A stretch of DNA of 39,365 nucleotides from Saccoglossus kowalevskii (taxonomy: Eukaryota; Hemichordata; Enteropneusta; Harrimaniidae). The notes under the pieces are model-generated. The model did no database searches. It had not been told where the DNA came from and saw nothing but the letters and a program-made list of their open reading frames with translations. The stretch covers positions 69,056 to 108,420 of the forward strand of contig NW_003120423.1 in assembly GCF_000003605.2 (NCBI RefSeq), written 5' to 3'. Positions 31,601-39,365 of this stretch are shown here, one piece after another. Numbering within the stretch: the stretch's first letter is position 1; the number at the start of each line of letters is the position of its first letter. Position numbers and translations under genes: made by a program.

Positions 31601-34600
31601 TCGAAGAAATTGTTTTCATAACTTAGAAGCACACGTATTCGTGAGTGTATAAAAATGATATATTTAGCTTTCGCTTGTTTTTGAAATGGCCTTTTGGAAC
31701 AAAAAATTATCAGTAATGTACACTTATTTTACATCTAGTATTACGTAACATATTATTAACTTAATGAACAATATATAGCGTTCATTATAGCCTAGTTTAT
31801 AAACTTGAATGTAGGATGCAACATATATCATAATATCCTTCTCAGACTCGTGAGAGCTGATTTGAACATCAATTGTCTTAGGGTGAGAGTGCGAGTTCCA
31901 TTCCACGGATAACATCTTTTTTTAAAACACCGGGCACTTTATACTGTCCGATTTCCAACTCGCGATATTTCACTAATTTTTGCCAATGAATCGATGCTCT
32001 TGGTGTTCGAGAGATCAAAGCTTGTTGTCACAGTTTTCATTAATACAAATGAATGTTGGACTCCATATCTGTCCACAGGCCTCACTGGTCGTATCACAAT
32101 AGACGAAAATGGTGATCGAAATCAAGATTTCTGGCTTCTCAATTTCGATGCTATCAATGGTATCTTTATCAAGGCTGGTTTGTATGATAGTGCCACAAGT
32201 ACGCTTCGGCTGTTTTCTGGTACAAAGATAGCTTGGCCTTCTGGGAAAGATGAGCCTCCACTGTCGGTACCTATATGTGGTTTCCAAAGGGAATTTTGCA
32301 TAGAACCGGAGAAAGGTGAGTTTGCACCAGTGTTCACATCATCACATCACCGGCTATTGTAGTGTAAAAGATTTTATTCAATAACAAATTTCATTGATCA
32401 TGATATTACGAGATGTTACGGGTCCGTTCATTTGCTAAAGGAGCAACAGGCGATGGTAACCCGAATGTTTCACTCCCGCGTATTGCATCATGGGGCAGGC
32501 TGGACATACTCAGCCCGTATTGTGTCCCCTCTTTGATTTACATGCAAGGTTTTAAAGTCCCACATGCACAAACTTAAAACAATGAAATAGTGACAGACGT
32601 ATTGTGGCATTGAAATAATTATTCAATAATTTTGTTCATGCAAAAGACTTGCTTGGGACTCACCGAAAATCACAGCAAAATAAGGCAGTTGGGGATGAAA
32701 ACGTTTTTTGTTGTCTCACACACTGTCATTACTAAAAATTACAGAGCATTACTAAAAATCCAAAGTAAACGTTGGTTCATATACATGTACATGTTTACGT
32801 GACCACCAATTTGTTAAGGGTATACATTTCGAACACTAATGGTTAGCTAGTTGATTTACACTTAACGGAAAGTGTTTAGCATGCTTGTGAATAGATACTA
32901 TAATATACTAGTGGATCGGTCTGGAAGTCTGTGGTCGGAACTTACGTGCAAGACAGTCTGTGTATGCGAGTACCCAATGTACTGAAGTTATGGAGACAGC
33001 CAATCACTGATGATACAGAATTCTATGCAGTCTACGTATTTACGTAGCGATTCACAAGATAGATTCATCAAATATTCGGTGTCAGTGCGAAAGTTTTTGT
33101 CAGAACAATCAGACTTTGGGGGACGTATCAAATATGCTTCAACTAAACTGGATATTTGCCGACACGAGGATGTACGTCACACAATATCTAAATACTATCA
33201 GAGAAGGTATCACGGGAGTTCTACCAGGTGAAGAGCTGTAATATCGCTAAAGAAGTAATAGTCGAGATAGTACCAACATCCCGAAAAATTTGATTACCTT
33301 ATGCGGATAACCCAGAAATGGCCACATTCATTTTTGTAAACTTAACAATCGTGACCTTCAACCTTGTAAACAAATATTAGGATAATTGTTGGTTGATATA
33401 TTTGTGACAATGACATGAATGAATGTTATATTCAGATTTCAAGTGCAAGTGCCGAGGATACATGTAGTACATGTTGCTATAGAAACCTAATTCCATATGT
33501 GGGAATACATGACAAAACCATATGACCATCTTCCTTTCATAATGGTATTTTAAAGCGCTTATCGCGGCTTTTACTCAGGTTTCCCAAAATAACATCTATT
33601 GGTGGAAGAATATCGGTCTGTATCACCTTACCTCAGTGGAGAGGGCGACCCGTTTTGGATGTTTAATTTCATGTAGAACTCAGTTCTAACAATAACATTT
33701 CAAAAAAACTACTAGGCTACAGGCTGCATTATGCTTGTCGAATTCGACTGCTCAGTGACATTATGTTCTTTCTGGTGAAGTTGCACATATTCCCCTCCCT
33801 CGCTACGTCCTTCAACAAATACCAGTACTATTTCATACAATAATTCCGATAGTAGGTTCGAAAAAAACCTGCGCAGTATTTGATATTTTCAGTTTTGTTT
33901 TGCTTGTTTTCAGATTCGACGTTTCTCCTGTTGGCCATTGTTGCTTCTCTAGTTCTAGCGTTCGTGGCTTCTATCATAGCATTCGTCGTGTATCGGAGAC
34001 AGCAGTTCGAAACTGCACTCCTGGAAACGGTGTGGAAAATAAACTACAGTGACATTGCAACGCAGAAACATTTTAAGGTGATAGATATATGAGTAAAAAA
34101 TGTCGGGCGAGGTATTCAGTATTTGTGTACTTTTCATTCTATGCAAAGTACGTACGAATGTGATGTCGTACTACCTGTGTGAGTTTCAGTAATTTGCCGT
34201 ATTCTCGTGATAACCTTATTATTGCGTACTATTTGTTGTCATGTGATGGCTATAAACCACGACCGCGTGGCGCGAGTGGATTATGTGCGAAATTATTTAT
34301 TTATATGTTTGTAATTTGTCTGTTTAGTTTGTACTTAAATAAGTTCCACTCAGATTTTTGTCATCGTTGGTGGACAGACACGTACTAGTCCCCGAGGGGA
34401 AACTTAACTGAGTAGGTCATACTGACCATGAATACCTGGCTATTTAAGTATGTGAATTTTCTCAATCTACATAATTTCAAAAAAATACAACAATAAATGA
34501 CGTATGCCCGATGACGTAATGAGCAATGGCTGCGATAGACCAACTGCAGACACCAATCATTTGTTTGGCGTTGTTAGCTCAATACTGAAAAAAAATTCCT

Positions 34601-35515
34601 CAGGCATCTTTTTTTTTAAATAACTGTAACGCAAAATACTATTTCATAGCAGGATTTAACCGTGATATATCATCTATTTAACAACAGCTTGCATAATTAC
34701 TACACTCCCTTGCCAATTTAAATCCTGGTACAGTATAATAATACAGTATGGTACATTATGTTTTGATAACCTTCATAGTAGACAGTATTATAGTGCTACA
34801 ATTCGTTATTTCAATGTTTATATAATTTCAATCATTTCATGGCATTTCAGTCATTCCATGGCAGTTATCTCAGTGAAAGCAGGACCGGAATAAACTCAAG
34901 GAGTGTTCTCTCAATGGATAGATTTCATGACAACTCCCAGCAGCAAATATTCGCTATGATTGGAATATATCAGGTACGTACTGATAACTCACGTGATGAC
35001 ATTCAAACTTATCATCTGAATATTCATCACCTTTCAACAAATCCATTATTGCAGTCGTTTTATGCGTGCACTGTGTTTTTCTATACCATTCAGGGTGCAT
35101 TGGTAACCATAAAAAGGGTGAATCGTTCCGGAATAAATATCATACGAAGTCAACTTTTGGAATTGAAACAGGCACAGTATTTCTATCTTTTGTACCATTG
35201 CTATTATTTATTATATGTTGCTATATTCGCGTTGCTTAGAGTTGGTCAACCTTTTACTGAACTTTTGTAGCAATATATTAAGATCAAACGTATATTTTGA
35301 TGCAGAAACAGTATAAGAATGTGTGTACCTTATACGAATCTACTGTTACTAGTTTAGCAAATCAAATAATTGGTTATGGTATTTTTTTGTGTTTTTATTC
35401 TCATCAAAAGACGCGTGACATCCGTCATGACAATCTTAATCAGTTTATTGGGGTTTGTATTGATCTTCCGAACATCTGTATCGTGGAACAGTACTGTCAG
35501 AAGGGAAGTCTGCAG
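27950..35515 (+). CDS. Receptor guanylyl cyclase, natriuretic-peptide-receptor type (copy B), 5' part, nine exons
   Basis: Tandem paralogue of copy A on the same strand. Coding exons: 27950-28604, 28836-28963, 29879-30058, 30301-30436, 32079-32315, 33914-34077, 34851-34973, 35094-35171, 35411-35515; together about 600 residues with no internal stop. Apart from exon 1, each exon has the same length and phase as in copy A. The true start may be the second ATG at 27959, which aligns with the copy A start. Contents: signal peptide, ANF-receptor ectodomain, membrane helix, and pseudokinase up to YCQKGSLQ. Differences: Phe replaces both Cys of the first ectodomain disulfide, DPPN reads DLPN, and the intron 8 donor is GCACAG. 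Exons for the rest of the kinase domain and the cyclase were not found before the window ends, so the gene is either cut by the window edge after a long intron or truncated. Confidence 0.87.
28836..28963 (+). CDS. Copy B exon 2: ectodomain
   Basis: 128 nt, phase 1 to 0. Encodes [20 protein letters not shown]. Acceptor TTCTAG, donor GAG|GTGAGT. Confidence 0.92.
28964..29878 (+). other. Copy B intron 2
   Basis: A 915-base intron. Open frames inside it (29021-29586) have no recognisable domain and are not flanked by matching splice sites. Confidence 0.75.
29879..30058 (+). CDS. Copy B exon 3: ectodomain
   Basis: 180 nt, phase 0. [11 protein letters not shown] start and [13 protein letters not shown] end, matching copy A. 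Acceptor TCTAG, donor GGG|GTGAGA. Confidence 0.92.
30301..30436 (+). CDS. Copy B exon 4: ectodomain
   Basis: 136 nt, phase 0 to 1. [20 protein letters not shown] and [18 protein letters not shown]. Acceptor TTTCAG, donor AAG|GTATAC. Confidence 0.92.
30437..32078 (+). other. Copy B intron 4
   Basis: A 1642-base intron. It lacks the inverted-repeat transposon present in copy A intron 4. Otherwise AT-rich, with nothing recognised. Confidence 0.75.
32079..32315 (+). CDS. Copy B exon 5: membrane-proximal ectodomain
   Basis: 237 nt, phase 1. [20 protein letters not shown], then CGFQREFC, the juxtamembrane Cys pair. One of the most conserved exons between the two copies. Donor AAG|GTGAGT. Confidence 0.93.
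32316..33913 (+). other. Copy B intron 5
   Basis: A 1598-base intron against 338 bases in copy A. About 32400-32560 and 32990-33250 are less AT-rich, and the latter has a 73-codon open frame with no recognisable family. This suggests old inserted sequence, but no termini were identified. Confidence 0.65.
33914..34077 (+). CDS. Copy B exon 6: membrane helix
   Basis: 164 nt, phase 1 to 0. Hydrophobic helix [20 protein letters not shown] then VVYRRQQ and [14 protein letters not shown], as in copy A. Acceptor TTTCAG, donor AAG|GTGATA. Confidence 0.93.
34078..34850 (+). other. Copy B intron 6
   Basis: A 773-base AT-rich intron. Its last ~20 bases duplicate the start of exon 7 (TCATTTCATGGCA against TCATTCCATGGCA). 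Confidence 0.75.
34851..34973 (+). CDS. Copy B exon 7: start of kinase-homology domain
   Basis: 123 nt, phase 0. [25 protein letters not shown] and [12 protein letters not shown]. The Ser-rich segment matches copy A. Donor CAG|GTACGT. Confidence 0.9.
35094..35171 (+). CDS. Copy B exon 8: VTIK strand of pseudokinase
   Basis: 78 nt, phase 0. [15 protein letters not shown] and LLELKQ. The lysine is kept but VAIK is VTIK. The boundary is set by homology at CAG|GCACAG, a GC donor with poor +4 to +6 positions. Confidence 0.8.
35172..35410 (+). other. Copy B intron 8 with degraded GC donor
   Basis: The position matches the GC-AG intron of copy A, but the donor is GCACAG instead of GCAAGT, losing the +5 G. 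If not removed, the frame runs through a hydrophobic tail to a stop at 35268-35270. Confidence 0.7.
35411..35515 (+). CDS. Copy B exon 9: kinase-homology domain hinge
   Basis: 105 nt, phase 0. [20 protein letters not shown] then [14 protein letters not shown]. Acceptor CAAAAG, donor CAG|GTTAGT. Last receptor exon found in the window. Confidence 0.9.
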
Positions 35516-36700
35516 GTTAGTCTTAGATTACTGTTTTTTCTGTTTTCCTTGTCATTGTTTATTATACTACCGTGCGCTGATGGTTATTACGTTCTCATTG
35601 GTCGATCGGTACCACGTGCAACTCAGTTTTCAGAAACTGACTGGGCTAGTGATTGAGGTCAAATAAGTGTGTGTTTTCCCCACATTGTCAATTGTATGGA
35701 ACGTTTTGAACAATAAACCTGATCCATTGTCATTAAGCTATCCGGGTCATTTTCATGTGGGAAATAACCAATTGTTTCGCACATCCATGTCGTTAAAAGT
35801 GCACAACAGTGTAACACGTTTCACACACATGTTTTTATTTACACCATCGTACCTGTATTTAATATTTGACTCTGATTTTGTTTTTCGTGATTGGATGAAT
35901 TATGCCATGTAACATAATAGCTTCAATGGCAGATTAATACGATGATGATAAGCCAATGTGCAACATTACTCTGACACTCGATGGTGTCAATGTAGTGCGT
36001 CCTCTATTTTGAACATAACTATCTGTTCGATGAAGCATATTTGCAGTGTGGCGCGCCATCGTCATAAATTCATAAGTTTTATTTCTAATCTTGTTACACC
36101 GTTTGTGTATTAGCATCCAGTACATAACCACTGATCAATCTAATCATTGTGATAGTGTTTAAAACTGCAATGCCTACAATTTCAATTGTCTATGCGTCCT
36201 ATAAGGCATAAACATGCTGCTTAAACTATCGCTATGTTCCGAATTCCGCCATATATTGCCATCTAACCCATGGCAGCACGTGCTCGAAACTAACCAAGCA
36301 TTCTGTTATTTGGGGACAGTGAGAGACGTAGTACCGTGCATTGGTGACAGTCCGTAGTTGAATGTTGCATTTTGTTATCCATATATTGTTAAATACAATT
36401 TATTATAAATCATCAGAAGTAAATAAATTAGCATGAAACTGTTCAACTGCTCATTGCGGAATTGTCGTATGCACCATTTGGGGTTTATCGTACAGTTGCG
36501 CCATCTAGCGATCATCCAATTATGTATTCTGGTGATTTCTACATCAATTCAGTGATAGCATTTCTGAACATAACCGCCCAATCATCGTCAGTATGCGCTG
36601 ACTAAATACTTTCTTAATTATAAGTTAATTTGATTTCACTGTGATGAAATTATTTTCATTTGACAGCTTTTTTTCATAATGAAAAACAGTATAGGTTTAT
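35516..36700 (+). other. Copy B intron 9 (or 3' flank), first part
   Basis: No match to copy A exon 10 or any later exon was found. In copy A this intron is 127 bases. The sequence is AT-rich with no recognised gene. Confidence 0.6.
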
Positions 36701-38870
36701 GTCACACGTAGTATTAGCGTTGACTAGGTAACTGAGTGTACTATTATGCAGTATTTGAGTGATGTACGAAATGCTGATTTACCGGTTTATTGACCGAGTG
36801 TGGATCACTTTTTGGGTTAGTATTTATTTGGAAACTGGTTGCCATGGTGTTTGCCCGATTCCATGGTATGTGGCTTATTTTAGACTGTTAGAATTCACCG
36901 TGTACAGGAGCGAGACACGGGTTGGGGATGTCTTTCCTAAATTTGGAGTTTTTTATGCTAATTGAGGGTGACCGACCTTTGACCTGAAGAGGCGAGCTGT
37001 CGGATTGGTTGAAGGAACGCGCTAGAAAGGGGACTGGAACATGGCCGGAATATCTGAACTTGGTTACAGTGAGCGGAGTGAAGATTCATCTAAATCAGGC
37101 GAATAACTGCATTGATTCCTGACTGAACACTTGTGGCAGAGGAGGGGATTCATTCGAGTCGCCGCTGGAGTCAGCTGTGAGACTGAGGGAGTCTTGGATC
37201 TTGTGATACGAACTTTCCATGATTGAAAGACGTTGCGCTCCTACAAACCACGAGGCTGACGTTCGAATCTTGATCGATTGCCTGCTGTTGTGTGGTAAAC
37301 TTGGGACATCGACGAGTGATCAAGACGGCGTGGGATGTGCTGGTAGGCGAGTAAGTCGAGAGAAGACTCTGAGGTAAACCGTCTGATTCATGTGTGAAAG
37401 ACCGACTTCGCCATAACCGAGTATCACATTTGTCAGGATAATAAACTGTAGTGATACTCAGGTCGACGACGGGTTTGACGTGATGTAATAACCGTTTATT
37501 AGCGAGCTCGAAATGACTCTCTCCCTGGGTTATTTCCCCACCGCTCCTGTTTCGGTTTCCCCGGGTTAATCTTGATTTGTGGTTTGTTTGCCGCCAAAAA
37601 TTGTATTCACCAGTGCGCGAATTTTGCTCAAGTTGAACGGAAGATATGTCAACAACATGGTTGCTGGTTTCCACTGATTCAGTTTGATGTGTATAAGCTT
37701 TCACATTTATTGATTTTTGTTAAACTTGTGATATGTTATTTTTCTGTTTCGTTGCGTGTTATTGCGATTAGTAAATATTGTGACGTCATTGCTATTGCCA
37801 TATGAGGAGTTGCACGCACTTGGTAGCTGATCGAGACTGTACTGGTGCAGAGCATAGTGCTGGCTGGTAGTTTGTACAGTGACATTTGTAAAGAGACATT
37901 TGATTGCTTGTTGTCACTGAACTGTAGAGATACATTTGTGCATTGAGTGCTGTTTCAGCCACAACTTTGTAGTAGTAGCTGTGATTTATGATTAATGTTG
38001 CTGCTGATGTATTGCAGTTTACTGATCTTGTATTGCATGACTGCTAGTTGTTTGATAATTTACCGTTTATTGTTTGGAATTATTAAAGTCTCATTATTTG
38101 TGCTAGCGTGTTTGTGGGTACGGTTAGAGCTGGTTCGACACAATACTTATCCATTGCCCTTGATTTGGATTGAGAGGACCGTTCTCTGGGGACTGTGTGT
38201 GCTGGCCCCCTTTTATACAGTGAGGAAAAATGTATGCTCCCCCTTCGTCCACTTCGGATTCGAAATATTGGTCCGATAGTCTGTTTGTGTTTGGTTGCCT
38301 GGCGACAAGTGGATGAGGGCGGGACACTTAGATAGTGTACGCTAGTAAGAGTATATTCATCTATTCCGCACCTATTGGTAATTATTCATGCTTTTCGACA
38401 GTGGACAATGCTATGTTGATACTCATGTTAAAATCTTTCATATTATGAGTATCTATTTAAAGAACTGCCAAGAGAAATGTTCAACCATCAATACTTTAAA
38501 CAAAAGTCAAATCATAACGATTGAAAACACGTGGTCTGCCCGTCTAACACACAATTTTCAAACATTTTACAATGTAATACAGAACGGAAGTTACCTCCTG
38601 TATTTTAACTTGATGACCGTGTTGCTCACTTTCTATTATAATGTGACGTTAAATGCGGGGGGGCCTTTATGGGGCTACACCGTATTCAGGATCGGGGAGC
38701 TTGTTTTTAATACCGGTCTAATAGTCTTTGTCTTTGGTAGCGTGCTTATCTAATAACTCTCCTCCCTCTCAGCTCGTCCGCTGTCACGGGGTGGGGATCG
38801 TTTGGTGAATATATATCACCACAACTGAGACTGTGCAGAGAAAGAAATATACCAGTAACGATTATAACAA
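36700..38870. mobile_element. Repeat-derived region, possibly LTR-retrotransposon sequence
   Basis: Composition shifts to more G and T. At 37126-37150 CACTTGTGGCAGAGGAGGGG and GATTC resemble the LTR end plus tRNA primer-binding site of gypsy-like elements (TGGCAG..GGGATT). AATAAA- or ATTAAA-type words at about 37440 and 38083 would fit LTR polyadenylation. No gag, protease or reverse transcriptase motif was recognised, and no paired LTR was located, so class and limits are uncertain. Confidence 0.3.
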
Positions 38871-39365
38871 ATTAACACAACACAATATATACGGTTTCCT
38901 GTACTTTAATGAACAAATAACAGCAGGGGGTGGGGGTATACAGTACATAAATAGAATTAAAAAGACTTGATCGAGGCTGCAAGGAACACTCCACTCTCCG
39001 GTTAACAGCAATGTACCTGGTTGCGTTCCTTCGTATCTGGCACACTGTCTCAGCAGCTGCACTACAATTTAAACTCGTGCTCTGTGTCCAGGGAGTATCG
39101 GCAACTTCACTGCTATCTGCTGCTACTGGTAGCACCGGTACAACGGGAGTAGTTCAGGCAGTGAGCTTCAGTGGTTCCTGTTGATCAGCAGGGGTTACTG
39201 CACAGCACGTCTGCATGTGTACCACAGTATAGGGTACAGCTCACTGGAGTCAGAATCAGCGTCTCAGATGTTGTGGGACCAAGTCAGTTACCTTCCTGAC
39301 TAAAGATTTTCCCTTATGTCTCAACTTAAATACCCTAGCTAATTTATGGCCATGCAAATAATAAA
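38871..39365 (-). mobile_element. Possible minus-strand LTR-like segment, cut by window end
   Basis: Read on the minus strand, a TATTTAAG box (near 39330) is followed by several hundred bases of less AT-rich sequence, then ATTAAA (near 38907) and GT-rich sequence, the order of U3, R and U5 in an LTR. No terminal TG..CA or duplicate was confirmed. Confidence 0.2.

Noticed and set aside
32122-32337. Antisense open frame over copy B exon 5, also present over copy A exon 5 (5221-5496)
   Set aside because: It is conserved between the copies only because the sense strand codes for the receptor; it has no start or splice context of its own.
32990-33250. 73-codon open frame in copy B intron 5
   Set aside because: It is not flanked by sites in the right phase, copy A has no counterpart, and the protein from exons 5 and 6 joins correctly without it.
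37070-37085. Similarity of GTGAGCGGAGTGAAG to the intron 4 element's TGAGCGGAGCGAAACG terminus
   Set aside because: Only about a dozen bases match and no inverted partner is nearby, so it is not evidence for a second element.
37171-37704. 177-codon minus-strand open frame, the longest outside the receptor genes
   Set aside because: No recognisable domain, and it lies in repeat-like DNA; probably chance openness of less AT-rich sequence.

Overview
The window is metazoan nuclear DNA: AT-rich, with intron-split genes bounded by GT-AG (and one GC-AG) splice sites, and interspersed and tandem repeats. The main content is a same-strand tandem family of membrane (receptor) guanylyl cyclases of the natriuretic-peptide-receptor type. 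The species cannot be named from sequence alone; compact introns and a locally duplicated receptor cyclase fit a marine invertebrate, which is inference only.

Layout. (1) 211-12346, plus strand: a complete 20-exon receptor guanylyl cyclase gene (copy A), 3129 nt of CDS, 1042 aa. All exon phases join without an internal stop. It encodes signal peptide, ANF-receptor ligand-binding ectodomain, one membrane helix, kinase-homology pseudokinase, coiled-coil linker and a catalytic cyclase domain with its metal- and guanine-selecting residues. Intron 4 carries a roughly 1.07 kb non-autonomous DNA transposon with long inverted termini. Intron 11 carries a degenerate ~60-bp tandem array. (2) 12347-27940: a gene-poor spacer. 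It contains a decayed exon-1 relic of a third family copy (19985-20328), a non-coding segment at 14673-14845 that recurs at 25777-25975, a ~38-bp minisatellite (23535-23930), a CpG-containing promoter-like patch (about 17000-17420) and a possible minus-strand terminal exon (18770-18965). (3) 27950-35515, plus strand: the second live-looking copy (copy B), nine exons with the same phases as copy A exons 1-9. It covers the ectodomain, the membrane helix and the first part of the kinase-homology domain. Exons 10-20 are not found before the window ends. (4) 35516-39365: the open intron 9 of copy B or its truncated 3' flank, with LTR-retrotransposon-like sequence.

How the parts relate. Known family biology says these proteins bind extracellular peptides or other ligands as dimers and make cGMP inside the cell. 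Copy A has every feature expected of an active enzyme. Copy B has lost the conserved ectodomain Cys pair (both changed to Phe), changed a conserved kinase-domain proline, and has an eroded GC donor at intron 8. It could be a diverged receptor, or one on the way to a cyclase-less form. The middle relic shows that at least three copies once existed.
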